Shown piece by piece: positions 25,577 through 34,396 of a DNA stretch of 64,000 nt. Each line of letters starts with the position of its first letter. The stretch's first letter is position 1. This DNA is from Paenibacillus luteus. GTDB lineage: Bacteria > Bacillota > Bacilli > Paenibacillales > Paenibacillaceae. Made by a program: the position numbers and the translations under genes. Below the pieces are notes generated by a model. The model did not search any database. It was not told the origin of the DNA and saw only the letters and a program-made list of their open reading frames with translations. Location: the NCBI RefSeq assembly GCF_006542765.1, contig NZ_SKCD01000023.1:52911-116910 (forward strand). Reading direction: 5' to 3'.

Positions 25577-27272
25577 AATCTTTTGGTCCAACTCGGTGAT
25601 GTTAAAAGGAACGTATTTAACCGTGCTGCTCTACCTCGCGTTGGAATCGGTGTCCAACTACACACTTGTCTATGTTCAAAAAATATTAATTGATGACGTG
25701 TTCACGCAAGGGAATTACGAGCTGCTACCGATTGTGATTGCTGTCTTCGCCTTGGCGGGCACCGTATATTCCCTTATGTTTACGATGACAAGCCGAAGCT
25801 TGGTACGCAATGAATTTGCGGTTAGCCGATCCTTGCTCTCCCGCATGCTGAAGCGCCTTGAAGGCGTGCCAATCGAACGTTTCCAGAGCGAGAGGACAGG
25901 GAAGTACGTTTACTCTTTCACGCAGGATTTGTTCCTTTCGGCGAGCGTCATCGGCTGGCAAATTCCGCGCGGCATGCAGGAGGCGCTGAACCTGTGCATT
26001 CTGATGGTCATTATCGGCTTGGCCAGCCCAGTCCTGCTGTTGATGATCGTAGCGCTTTGCACCATTTACGTATTGATCGGCTACTACTTTACGCCAAAGC
26101 TGAAGGCGCAGGCTAAGCGGGTGGCGGAGAAGCGTACGGCACTGCTTATTCAGATTGAGGAAGGGGTAGCATCGACACGGGAGGTCGTTGCTTACCACCG
26201 ATTGAAATGGGAAGAGAAGCTATACCAGAAAATGTTCTCGGAATATTTTGAACAGGTTATGGAGGAAGGGAAGCTCGTAAATCGGCAAATCCGGTACAGC
26301 GATCCCATGAAATGGGGCATCGGTATCCTTGTCCTCGGCTACTGCGGTATGCAGCTGATTCAAAACCAAATGTCCATCGGAACTTTCGTTATTCTGTTCC
26401 AATTTGCTACCCAAATGTCGGATGCCTTCTATAACTTGTTTCAATTTATGATGGGAATGTCTTCTCAACTAGCGAATATAGACAGAGTGCAGCGCATCTT
26501 GGAGCTGGAGCAGCAGGATGAGGGCAGGAGAAGTATAGACGGGGAAATCAGCAATTTAAGCTTTGAAGGAGCGAGCTTTCGCTACTCGCCAGACCTTCCT
26601 GAGGTGATTCGTGGATTCACGGCCGATCTTCCGGTGAAAAGGAAAATAGCATTCGTCGGCACAAGCGGCGGCGGCAAGTCGACAATCGCCCAGCTGCTGG
26701 TCCGTTTCTATGATATGCCGCTGGGGACTTTAAAGCTCAATGGTGTACATGCACAGGAATATGACCGCAGGCAATGGGCAGAGAAGGTAGCGATTGTATT
26801 TCAGGACCCGTATATGTTCTCCGATACGATTCGGGAAAATCTGATGCTGGGCAGGGACGGTGTATCGGAAGCGGACATTGAGGAGGCTTGCCGCATCGCG
26901 CAGATCCATGATTTTATTTTGAGCCTGCCTGACGGTTATAATACTGACATCGGTGAGCGGGGCATTAAGCTGTCTGGCGGACAGCGCCAGCGTATTGCCA
27001 TTGCGCGGGCCATTGTCAGCAACCCGGAAATTTTGGTGCTTGATGAAGCCACCTCCGCCCTTGATTTGGAGACGGAACGGCAGCTGCTCGGCGCGCTTGA
27101 GGAGAGAAGAAAAGGGCAGATGACGATTATGATTGCCCACCGCCTGTCTACGATAGAGAATGCTGATGTCATATTTGTCATGGATCAAGGTGCATTAGCT
27201 GAAACGGGCACGCATGCGGAGCTGCTTGCGAGCGGCAAGGTATATCAGCAGCTGTTAATGGCCCAGCATTAA
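25563..27272 (+). CDS. ABC exporter with fused membrane and ATPase domains (subunit 2)
   Basis: 569 residues: six membrane segments (about 15-310), then an ATPase domain with Walker A GTSGGGKST, Q-loop IVFQDPYMFS, signature LSGGQRQRIAIARA and Walker B ILVLDEATSALD. It is coupled to the preceding exporter half by a 14-base overlap. No clear terminator follows, and fetA begins 106 bases on with its own TATAAT-like box (27346-27351). Confidence 0.92.
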   Translation: MKYLKIFWSNSVMLKGTYLTVLLYLALESVSNYTLVYVQKILIDDVFTQGNYELLPIVIAVFALAGTVYSLMFTMTSRSLVRNEFAVSRSLLSRMLKRLEGVPIERFQSERTGKYVYSFTQDLFLSASVIGWQIPRGMQEALNLCILMVIIGLASPVLLLMIVALCTIYVLIGYYFTPKLKAQAKRVAEKRTALLIQIEEGVASTREVVAYHRLKWEEKLYQKMFSEYFEQVMEEGKLVNRQIRYSDPMKWGIGILVLGYCGMQLIQNQMSIGTFVILFQFATQMSDAFYNLFQFMMGMSSQLANIDRVQRILELEQQDEGRRSIDGEISNLSFEGASFRYSPDLPEVIRGFTADLPVKRKIAFVGTSGGGKSTIAQLLVRFYDMPLGTLKLNGVHAQEYDRRQWAEKVAIVFQDPYMFSDTIRENLMLGRDGVSEADIEEACRIAQIHDFILSLPDGYNTDIGERGIKLSGGQRQRIAIARAIVSNPEILVLDEATSALDLETERQLLGALEERRKGQMTIMIAHRLSTIENADVIFVMDQGALAETGTHAELLASGKVYQQLLMAQH

Positions 27273-27378
27273 GGGCTTTCTATTTGTTGCTGGTCAAGTC
27301 GGCATCCCATTGGTTTTCGCGATTCTCGAATAGCGCCTATAACGCTATAATGGAAAGGAAGAAGCAAGGAGGACAACC

Positions 27379-28131
27379 GTGAAGCCAGTTTTGGAATTAC
27401 AACAAGTAAAGAAAAACCGAACGGGTGCGGATACGCGTCCTCTATTTATGGATGTATCGGCACAAATAACCGAACCATCGATGATTGCCCTTCTAGGTGT
27501 GTCAGGCCAAGGGAAAAGCACGCTGCTGCGCATGCTGGCCGCTTTGGATCGCATCGATGAAGGCAGCGTTCGCTTACATGATGTTCCGCAAAGCGAGATG
27601 GATCCGAAGGCTTGGAGAATGAAGGTTTGTTATGTTGCCCAGCAGCCGGTCATGCTTCAAGGAAGCGTGGAGCAAAATCTTCGTGCCGTTAGCTTCCTCC
27701 ACCGCATTCCTTATGAGGATAAGCTGGTCAAGCAATTGCTGCCTCGTCTAGGGCTGGAGCATCTGGAGCTTGGCAAAAACGCGGAGCTGCTCTCAGGTGG
27801 GGAGAAGCAGCGGATATCGCTGCTGCGCTCGCTTCTGCTGCGCCCCGAGGTTTTGCTGCTGGATGAAGTGACGGCTTCGCTGGACCGCGGCAGTAAGGAG
27901 CTTGTGGAACAGGTGCTGCAGGAGTGGCATACTGCGGAGGGCACGACCATGATTTGGGTTACGCATGATCTGGAGCAGGCGAGGCAAATAAGCGGTCAGG
28001 TATGGTTCATGGGAGAAGGGACGCTTCTGGAGAACAGTGCTACGACTACTTTTTTTGATAGCCCTGCAACGGAGACGGCGCGGAATTACATGCAGGGTCC
28101 CGCCTCTAAGGAGCAGCCATGTCTATCCTAG
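27379..28131 (+). CDS. fetA: FetA-like ABC ATPase (iron export)
   Basis: 250 residues, one ATPase domain: Walker A GVSGQGKST, signature LSGGEKQRISLLRS, Walker B VLLLDEVTASLD and VTHDLEQ. Together with the UPF0014 permease encoded next it matches the FetA/FetB (YbbL/YbbM) pair, which in Escherichia coli exports iron and raises oxidative stress tolerance. GTG start at 27379 behind AAGGAGG. It overlaps fetB by 13 bases. Confidence 0.82.
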   Translation: MKPVLELQQVKKNRTGADTRPLFMDVSAQITEPSMIALLGVSGQGKSTLLRMLAALDRIDEGSVRLHDVPQSEMDPKAWRMKVCYVAQQPVMLQGSVEQNLRAVSFLHRIPYEDKLVKQLLPRLGLEHLELGKNAELLSGGEKQRISLLRSLLLRPEVLLLDEVTASLDRGSKELVEQVLQEWHTAEGTTMIWVTHDLEQARQISGQVWFMGEGTLLENSATTTFFDSPATETARNYMQGPASKEQPCLS

Positions 28132-28886
28132 GTCTCAGCTTTACGCTGCTGTTTGTGATGATTACGATGCTCGTATCGGTGTGGCAGAAGCTCGGGCTGG
28201 AGCGGGATATTGCAATCGGAACGATCCGCTCTGCGATTCAGCTGCTGTTAGTTGGTTATGTGCTTCAATTTATATTTAATACCAGCAATCCATGGTTTAT
28301 TGCATTGATCCTTCTGTTAATGATTGGGGTAGCTGCATACCATGCTGGCAAAAGAGGCAAGGGACTGCGGGGCATCGTCTGGAAGATTGCTATTGCGATC
28401 GCTACGACGGAGCTGCTTATGATGGGCCTGCTGCTAGGTTTTCGCATCATTGAGGCTACGCCGCAATATATCATTCCGATCAGCGGCATGACGATTGGGA
28501 ATGCAATGGTGGTGTCAGGCTTGCTGCTGAATCAAATGAGAAGAGAGGTCGGTTCCTCCAAAGGAGAGATCGAGACGCTGCTCTCGCTTGGGGCAACGGC
28601 CAGGCAGGCGATTCAGGATGTGATGAAGCGCTCGGTCAAATCCAGCATGATTCCAACCATTGATGGCATGAAAACGGTTGGACTGGTTCAGCTTCCTGGC
28701 ATGATGACAGGCATGATTATTGCAGGAGCCGATCCGATCGAAGCGGTGCGTTACCAGATTCTGATCGTATTTGCATTCGCTAGCTCGGCAGCCGTTACAA
28801 GCATTATTTTGAGCTTGTTAAGCTATCGGGAGTGGTTTACCAAAGATTTGCGTTTATTAAGCATAGAGCCAGAGCGGAAGGGATGA
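28119..28886 (+). CDS. fetB: FetB-like permease (UPF0014)
   Basis: 255 residues with about seven membrane segments. The typical UPF0014 text is seen: AIRSAIQLLLVGYVLQFIF, PISGMTIGNAMVVSGLLLNQ and TVGLVQLPGMMTGMIIAGAD. It is the membrane partner of the ATPase just upstream. An MBL-fold hydrolase follows after only 6 bases, which is not a usual part of fetAB. Confidence 0.87.
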   Translation: MSILGLSFTLLFVMITMLVSVWQKLGLERDIAIGTIRSAIQLLLVGYVLQFIFNTSNPWFIALILLLMIGVAAYHAGKRGKGLRGIVWKIAIAIATTELLMMGLLLGFRIIEATPQYIIPISGMTIGNAMVVSGLLLNQMRREVGSSKGEIETLLSLGATARQAIQDVMKRSVKSSMIPTIDGMKTVGLVQLPGMMTGMIIAGADPIEAVRYQILIVFAFASSAAVTSIILSLLSYREWFTKDLRLLSIEPERKG

Positions 28887-28892
28887 TCGTTA

Positions 28893-29735
28893 GTGGAGGT
28901 ATATAACAGCGGCACCGCATTAGAGGAGCAAATTGCAGCTACCGAACTGCCAGAGCAGGCGCTTGCGCTTTGGGCACTGGGGCAAGAGGGTTTTCTTGTG
29001 AAATGGAAGCAGACGAAGGTGCTCTTCGATCCTTACTTAACAAACTGGGTGCATGAGCTCAGCGGAGACCCGTGGATGCGGGCGTTTGAATCGCCGCTTG
29101 CGCCTTCGCAATGTCTGGATGTCGATTATGTTGTTTGCTCGCACCATCATGAGGACCACATGGACAAGCTAACGCTGCAAGCCATCGGGAAATCATCCAA
29201 AACGAGATTTATCGTGCCAAAAGCACATTTGCCTCTAGTCAAGGACTGGGGACTGCGGGACGAACAGCTCATCGGCATCTCCCACGGGCAAACCTTGGAG
29301 CTGGATGGAGGAATTACGCTGGAAGCCTTCGCTGCCAAGCATGAGCAGTTTGAGCAGGATGAAGCGGGGGAGCATCGGTTTTTGGGGTTTGCAGCGAGCT
29401 TTGGAGACATACGTCTCTATCATTCGGGAGATACGGTCGGATTTCCTGAGCTGGTGACCTGGCTGCAAAGCAGGCAGGTCGATATCGCGTTGATGCCTAT
29501 TAACGGAAGGGACTTCGTTCGCGGCGAACAAGGCATCGTTGGCAATTGCAATTACCGCGAGGCGATTGAAATTGCGGTGCAAAGCCATGCTGATTTGCTC
29601 ATTCCGATGCATTATGGCTTATTTCCGCACAACGATGAGAATCCGGCTTATTTCGTTGACTACATCTATCGCCATTATCCGGCCCAAAAGTTTCATATGT
29701 TCGCTCCCGGCGAGCGATTCATCTATATGAAGTAA
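28893..29735 (+). CDS. UlaG-like MBL-fold metallohydrolase
   Basis: 280 residues of the beta-lactamase-like fold. The metal site H84-x-H86-x-D88-H89 is in VVCSHHHEDHMDK. The further ligands lie in YHSGDTVG and PMHYGLF, a pattern close to UlaG (L-ascorbate-6-phosphate lactonase). GTG start at 28893, 6 bases after fetB, so it is co-transcribed with the iron exporter genes. No ascorbate genes are present, so another phosphoester or lactone substrate is likely. The gap to the next gene (29736-29886) shows nothing I can name. Confidence 0.83.
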   Translation: MEVYNSGTALEEQIAATELPEQALALWALGQEGFLVKWKQTKVLFDPYLTNWVHELSGDPWMRAFESPLAPSQCLDVDYVVCSHHHEDHMDKLTLQAIGKSSKTRFIVPKAHLPLVKDWGLRDEQLIGISHGQTLELDGGITLEAFAAKHEQFEQDEAGEHRFLGFAASFGDIRLYHSGDTVGFPELVTWLQSRQVDIALMPINGRDFVRGEQGIVGNCNYREAIEIAVQSHADLLIPMHYGLFPHNDENPAYFVDYIYRHYPAQKFHMFAPGERFIYMK

Positions 29736-29886
29736 CGGCACAGAGACATTTATTTCAGCTTAAATACGATAACCTTGGCAATCATGATGCCTATGCCAAT
29801 GAATCTTTTGACGGATCCCTCACATGATCGTGCTGGATAAAGGGCAACCTACGGTGTAATCAACAAATGGGAGAGGGTGATCACCA

Positions 29887-30348
29887 TTGGCTAACCGAGG
29901 TTTGGTTACGGCGCTTGCGGCGGTAGGAGCGGCACAACTGCTTAAGCTGCCCATTCATTATGCAAAAACCGGCAAATGCGACGTTAGAAAAATGGTAGGC
30001 TCTGGCGGCATGCCAAGCTCGCATTCAAGCGGAGTATCGGCGTTGGCCGCTTATACGGCAACGCGCTATGGGGTGAGGACTCCGGCCTTTGCCATATCAG
30101 CGATGCTTGGCATCGTTGTGATGTATGATGCGATGAATATTCGCAGGCATGCGGGAGAAATCGCGGTGCAGGTGAATGATTTAGACGAAGATATGGAGCG
30201 GCTTGCAGGTCGTCAACCCGGTATATACCATAAGCGAAGGCGCGAGAGATTGAAGGAAAGTCTGGGCCATCAGCCTCGCGAGGTGGCGGCGGGCTCTGTG
30301 CTTGGCGCGGTTATAGGCTTTCTTAGTGCTGTATCGGCGAATAGGTAA
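29887..30348 (+). CDS. Divergent PAP2-family protein (DUF212, YuiD-like)
   Basis: 153 residues with hydrophobic segments and the PAP2-like signature GSGGMPSSHSSGVSALA (about 37-53). The DUF212 family is known from Bacillus YuiD and plant relatives and is thought to be a membrane phosphatase-like protein of unknown substrate. TTG start at 29887 behind GGGAGAGGGTGATC. A terminator follows at 30375. Confidence 0.85.
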   Translation: MANRGLVTALAAVGAAQLLKLPIHYAKTGKCDVRKMVGSGGMPSSHSSGVSALAAYTATRYGVRTPAFAISAMLGIVVMYDAMNIRRHAGEIAVQVNDLDEDMERLAGRQPGIYHKRRRERLKESLGHQPREVAAGSVLGAVIGFLSAVSANR

Positions 30349-30374
30349 AACGGCAGCCATAATATGGTTTTTGC

Positions 30375-30408
30375 ACAGGCTTAGGCTCACCGCGGCTTAA
30401 GCCTGTTT
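30375..30408 (+). terminator. Terminator after the DUF212 gene
   Basis: ACAGGCTTAGGC (30375-30386) pairs with GGCTTAAGCCTGT region (30394-30406) with minor bulging, then TTT. Confidence 0.7.
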
Positions 30409-30536
30409 AAGCTTGCCGTACGTGATTGCTGATCGTCGAGTTTGAGCTTATACTTTTTAATGGATGTAGCGCTTTCATCGTTATATAATGGGAAAAGCAA
30501 TCATTTTATATGCAGATAATCTAGGGGGAAATGCGG

Positions 30537-31331
30537 ATGACAGAGAAGTTGTTATGGATGCATGGAGCGCCTTACGCGCTTGGAAATGCAGATGAGGATT
30601 GTCCGGCCATTACGCCATATCTTGTGGAAGGCGACAATCGTCCTGCCGTGATCGTATGTCCAGGTGGAGGGTATGGTACCAGAGCTTATCATGAGGGAGA
30701 ACCGATTGCGCAGTGGCTAAATGGACTTGGTATTTCTGCTTTTGTGCTTCGATACCGAGTTGCTCCTTATCAGTATCCATGCGCTTTATTGGATGTTCAG
30801 CGCGCAATCCGCACCGTAAGATTCAAAGCAGAGCAATTCCGCATTAATTCGGATCAAATCGGTGTGTTGGGCTTCTCTGCCGGCGGCCATTTAGTGTCCA
30901 ATGCCGGAACAAGCTACGACAAAGGAAATAAAGAAGCGGAAGACGTCATTGAGCAAGTGTCATGCCGGCCAGACTTGCTTGTCTTATGCTATCCTGTCAT
31001 CACGCTTCAAGGACCGTTTGCGCATGAGGGATCGCGTGACAATTTGCTGGGCAAAGGGGCGGAGCTTGCCCAAGCAGAGCAGCTCAGCAGTGAGCTCAAT
31101 GTAACGGAGGATACGCCGCCTACCTTTATATGGCACACGTCAGATGACGCAGCTGTTCCCGTAGAAAATAGTCTCTTGTTCGCTGCAGCACTCAGCAAGC
31201 ACAAGGTCCTATTTGATTTGCATGTCTACGCTAAAGGGCGTCATGGCTTAGGCTTAGCGGACGACGAGGAGCACACGCGAAGCTGGACGGATGCGTGCGC
31301 GTCCTGGCTTGCTTTTCAAGATTTTAAATAA
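30537..31331 (+). CDS. Alpha/beta-hydrolase, esterase/lipase type
   Basis: 264 residues. Oxyanion-hole motif VCPGGGYGTRAYHEG, nucleophile Ser in GVLGFSAGGH, likely acid in HTSDDAAVPVENS and His in AKGRHGLGLA form a complete triad. Resembles acetylxylan esterase/BD-FAE-like intracellular esterases. AGGGGG (30523-30528) is 8 bases from ATG at 30537 but only 2 from the in-frame ATG at 30531, so 30537 is chosen. A TATAAT box lies at 30484-30489. Substrate unknown; no carbohydrate genes adjoin it. Confidence 0.85.
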   Translation: MTEKLLWMHGAPYALGNADEDCPAITPYLVEGDNRPAVIVCPGGGYGTRAYHEGEPIAQWLNGLGISAFVLRYRVAPYQYPCALLDVQRAIRTVRFKAEQFRINSDQIGVLGFSAGGHLVSNAGTSYDKGNKEAEDVIEQVSCRPDLLVLCYPVITLQGPFAHEGSRDNLLGKGAELAQAEQLSSELNVTEDTPPTFIWHTSDDAAVPVENSLLFAAALSKHKVLFDLHVYAKGRHGLGLADDEEHTRSWTDACASWLAFQDFK

Positions 31332-31339
31332 ACAACCTG

Positions 31340-32242
31340 CTACGTACAAACGATGATTTGCCGGATAAAATTGCCTTTCCGGGTCGTGCAGCGATCCTGA
31401 ATCGTAAAGCCTGCACTTGCAATCAGCTCGTCGATCGCGCCAACCGTTACGATAACGGCTTTGTCCGCGATTCGGCGGGTATGCTGGAGCAAGGAAAGCT
31501 GGGCCTCTGGCGTAGTGTGGGAAAAGTGGTTATACGGCATGTCCACAACCGCAACATCATAATGACTCGTTACTTCCGAAATGTCACCGCAGACCACTTC
31601 CGTATGCAAATCGAAATGAACCAGGTTCTCACGGGTGCCTTGTACGACGAAATGGTTAATATCCCGTCCTACGATATCGATACCCATGGATAGGGCTTCA
31701 ACGAGCACAGTTCCGATGCCGCAGCAAGGATCAATCGCTTTAACCGTAGCTGGGTCGGGCACGGCGATATTGGCAACTGCACGTGCTACGCGAGTGCTTA
31801 AAGCGATGGAATAGCTGCGGGGCTTCTGCATATGCGTCAGCCAGACGGCTTTGCTTTTGAGATAACTCCCGAAGTACCAGCGTCCTCCCCAGGTCAAAAT
31901 GCCGAAAACATGGTCGGGCTGACGAACATCCGCTTCACCTTCTATATAAATGCCAATATCTCGCTCAATGCTTCGCTGCTCATCAAACTCGATTTTATTG
32001 TCCGGCGTTAAATCATTCATTTTGATAAAAATGACTTTAAAGGTTTCATCCTTCAGTTCAATCTGCTTGACTTGCTCCCATATCTCCTCAAGGCATTCAC
32101 CTTCATAGAGCACTTCAAGGCGCTCTCTCATAAACGGGCTGCGGTCGGGATGAATGGCAATATCGCTCCCCAGAAGACCGCTTTCCGAATGGGTTCCAAA
32201 AAAAGTACGCATCTCCAGCTGGCAAAGCTCGGTTTCCTCCAA
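31340..32242 (-). CDS. Trm11-like SAM-dependent RNA methyltransferase, 5' end unclear
   Basis: About 300 residues from TTG at 32242, with a Rossmann methyltransferase domain in the C-terminal half. IDPCCGIGTVLVEAL is the SAM loop and VVDMPYNHFS stands where N2-guanine methyltransferases have DPPY. Coding clearly continues upstream, since the same frame reads EPLYIYTYGYR before this TTG but has no start codon. ATG at 32277 is out of frame by the length of one TA unit in a (TA)5 tract at 32259-32268. The gene may therefore be off by slippage, or start at a rare codon. It ends 8 bases from the convergent esterase. Confidence 0.72.
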   Translation of the reverse strand: MEETELCQLEMRTFFGTHSESGLLGSDIAIHPDRSPFMRERLEVLYEGECLEEIWEQVKQIELKDETFKVIFIKMNDLTPDNKIEFDEQRSIERDIGIYIEGEADVRQPDHVFGILTWGGRWYFGSYLKSKAVWLTHMQKPRSYSIALSTRVARAVANIAVPDPATVKAIDPCCGIGTVLVEALSMGIDIVGRDINHFVVQGTRENLVHFDLHTEVVCGDISEVTSHYDVAVVDMPYNHFSHTTPEAQLSLLQHTRRIADKAVIVTVGAIDELIASAGFTIQDRCTTRKGNFIRQIIVCT

Positions 32243-32258
32243 GCGGTATCCGTAGGTG

Positions 32259-32268
32259 TATATATATA
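32259..32268. repeat. (TA)5 tract in the 5' end of the methyltransferase gene
   Basis: Five TA units between ATG (32277) and the rest of the methyltransferase frame. With four units the ATG would read MSHYIYTYGYRLEETELC in frame; with five it reads out of frame. This is the position and form of a slippage-prone tract. Confidence 0.6.
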
Positions 32269-32405
32269 ATGGCTCATGCTTTTTTGTCGTCAGTGTTGTC
32301 GCATCCTTTTCATTAACGTGCTGAGTCTTCTATTATACGCCAAATGAATGAGCGCCGTCATGCGACAGGGTAATAGAAGCAGCAAAAGGCGGACAGATAA
32401 GGAGG

Positions 32406-33182
32406 TTAGCCGATTTGTTGCAGGGCCTGCTGCTCGGCATGCAGAAGGCGTTCCCTTACCCTTACGACCTCACCGATGATGATCAGCGCCGGATTGCTTA
32501 GCTTCATCGAGACAGCAATCGTATGAATATCGGATAGTGTGCCAATCAGCGTACGCTGCTGAGGGGTCGTACCGCGTTCGATAAGCGCAACGGGAGTGGA
32601 AGCGGCTTTGCCATGCTTGAGAAGCTCTTCACGAATAGCGGGGAGTTCGCTGACACCCATATAGATGGCAAGCGTATCTACGCTATGCGCCAGTAAATCC
32701 CAGCGGATCGGCGATTTATCACCATGGCAGCGGCTGCCGGTAACGCAAGCGAAGGAAGCGGCATATTCACGGTGAGTGACGGGAATGCCAGCCGCGGCTG
32801 CGGCTCCAATGGCGGACGTAATGCCGGGCACGATCTCATAAGGAATCCCCCATGCGGCGAGTGCCAAGGCTTCTTCCGCGCCTCTTCCAAAGACGAGCGG
32901 GTCGCCGCCTTTGAGACGGACGACCGTTTTGCCTTCCCGCGCATAGTGGACGAGCGCTTCATTAATTAACTGTTGGGACATCGCATGTGAGCCTGGCGCT
33001 TTGCCGCAGTAAACCCGCTCGGCTTCGGGGCTGGCGTAGCTGAGCAATTCCTTGCTGATTAACCGGTCATACAAAATAACTTCAGCCTCTTGGATACGTC
33101 GCATCGCTTTCACCGTAATAAGCTCCGGATCACCAGGACCTGCACCGACAATATAGACTTTGCCTGACGTTAAATGTCTCAT
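32406..33182 (-). CDS. cobA: Uroporphyrinogen-III C-methyltransferase (SUMT)
   Basis: 258 residues with the SUMT motifs VYIVGAGPGDPELITVKAMR, LKGGDPLVFGRGAEEAL and VPGITSAIGAAAAAGIP. It methylates uroporphyrinogen III twice to precorrin-2, the first step to siroheme. As the last gene of the nir cluster it supplies the siroheme cofactor of NirB. The start overlaps the end of the nitrite channel gene by 4 bases. It lacks the CysG oxidase/chelatase half, so those steps must be encoded elsewhere. Confidence 0.93.
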   Translation of the reverse strand: MRHLTSGKVYIVGAGPGDPELITVKAMRRIQEAEVILYDRLISKELLSYASPEAERVYCGKAPGSHAMSQQLINEALVHYAREGKTVVRLKGGDPLVFGRGAEEALALAAWGIPYEIVPGITSAIGAAAAAGIPVTHREYAASFACVTGSRCHGDKSPIRWDLLAHSVDTLAIYMGVSELPAIREELLKHGKAASTPVALIERGTTPQQRTLIGTLSDIHTIAVSMKLSNPALIIIGEVVRVRERLLHAEQQALQQIG

Positions 33183-34045
33183 AAGCTGCTCCCTTTGGCT
33201 TTTTCCGCCGTTTTAGTGGCTACCGGCTTTACAACTTGCAATGCCGCAGCTGATGTTGAAGAGGGCTTGCGCTGAGAATAATAGAAGAAGAGGCCGGTAA
33301 ACAAAGCGCCGCCGATAAAGTTTCCAATCAATACGGGAATTTGGTTCCAGAGCCACCAATCGGCTAGTGTAACGTCTGCGCCAAGCAGCATGCCTGCGGG
33401 AATGACGAACATATTGACGACGGCATGCTCGAAGCCTTGGGCAAAGAACGTTAGAATCGGCAGCCACATCGCTAAAATTTTGCCGGCGGTTGATTTGGAC
33501 GTGAAAGCCATTACGACGCCAAACGTTACCATCCAGTTGCATAGCACAGCTTTGATGGTGACAAGCAGCAAACCGTTAAAGCCCATTTTCGCATAACCGA
33601 TGGTTTTGGTTTCACTGGTCTGAATGAGCGTTTGAACCAAAGGATTACTCATGTCTGTCCCCATCTTCGTCACAGTCAAGCCATAAAGCACGGCATACAA
33701 TCCGCAGCCGATCAAATGGCCGAGTATCGCCCATCCGAAGCTCGACAGCATCCGGGTATGGGTTGTTTTGCGTTCAAGCACGGCTAGCGGAAGGAGTGCG
33801 AAGCTGCCGGTCACCAGTTCAAAGCCAAGAAGGACAATCATGGCGAAGCCTACTGGGAAAACCAGGGCTCCAACCAGGCCGATGGAGGTCTGGTTGACAG
33901 CCGTGAATGCGAGCGTTGTGGCAAAGGCAAGAATTGCGCCTCCTAGAAATCCGCGAATAATCATCTGAAAGGCGCCTAAGCTTGCTTTTGCAGTTCCGGC
34001 GTCGATCATGGCGTCTAGTACTTCAGCAGGTTTTATATACGCCAA
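33179..34045 (-). CDS. nirC: Formate/nitrite transporter (FocA/NirC family)
   Basis: 288 residues, a formate/nitrite channel with six membrane segments and the NWMVTFGVVMAF and EHAVVNMFVIPAGML stretches typical of the family. In this operon it most likely brings nitrite into the cell for NirBD. Start TTG at 34045 follows AAGGAGGG at the right distance. The short hydrophilic C-terminal tail (SSTSAAALQVVK) is not conserved. Confidence 0.87.
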   Translation of the reverse strand: MAYIKPAEVLDAMIDAGTAKASLGAFQMIIRGFLGGAILAFATTLAFTAVNQTSIGLVGALVFPVGFAMIVLLGFELVTGSFALLPLAVLERKTTHTRMLSSFGWAILGHLIGCGLYAVLYGLTVTKMGTDMSNPLVQTLIQTSETKTIGYAKMGFNGLLLVTIKAVLCNWMVTFGVVMAFTSKSTAGKILAMWLPILTFFAQGFEHAVVNMFVIPAGMLLGADVTLADWWLWNQIPVLIGNFIGGALFTGLFFYYSQRKPSSTSAAALQVVKPVATKTAEKAKGSSL

Positions 34046-34058
34046 TTTGGTGCCCTCC

Positions 34059-34373
34059 TTAAATGGTTACATAGATAGAGCCGCTCTCACGATCGATTTC
34101 GGTTTCGAAGGTCGTCACACAGCCTTCATCCGGCTCTTGCGCGCGTCCGCTGCGAAGGTCGATCTTCCAATCGTGAAGCGGGCAGTGCACGGCTGTGCCG
34201 CACACCATTCCCTCCGATAATACGCCGCCTTTATGCGGACATTTATTTTCTACCGCCAGCACGCTGCCGTCGGTAAGACGGAATACAGCAATTTCGGTAT
34301 TTTGAATCTTAATGGTACGTGAGCCCTTCACATCGATATCCGATAGGTTGGCTACGAGCAGCTTCGTCGTCAT
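34059..34373 (-). CDS. nirD: Nitrite reductase small subunit
   Basis: 104 residues with a Rieske-type fold. Ligands C45/H47 (in NKCPHKG) and C64/H67 (in HCPLHDW) are complete, so it should carry a [2Fe-2S] cluster, as in Bacillus NasE-type subunits. It is the partner of NirB in NADH-dependent reduction of nitrite to ammonium. Start ATG at 34373 follows GGGAGG. It lies between nirB and nirC. Confidence 0.92.
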   Translation of the reverse strand: MTTKLLVANLSDIDVKGSRTIKIQNTEIAVFRLTDGSVLAVENKCPHKGGVLSEGMVCGTAVHCPLHDWKIDLRSGRAQEPDEGCVTTFETEIDRESGSIYVTI

Positions 34374-34396
34374 TAGTGTAAACCTCCCTTAGTAAT

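Noticed and set aside
30469..30485. Half match to a catabolite repression (cre) site, TAGCGCTTTCA, before the esterase gene
   Set aside because: Only the right half fits; the left arm mismatches at three positions.
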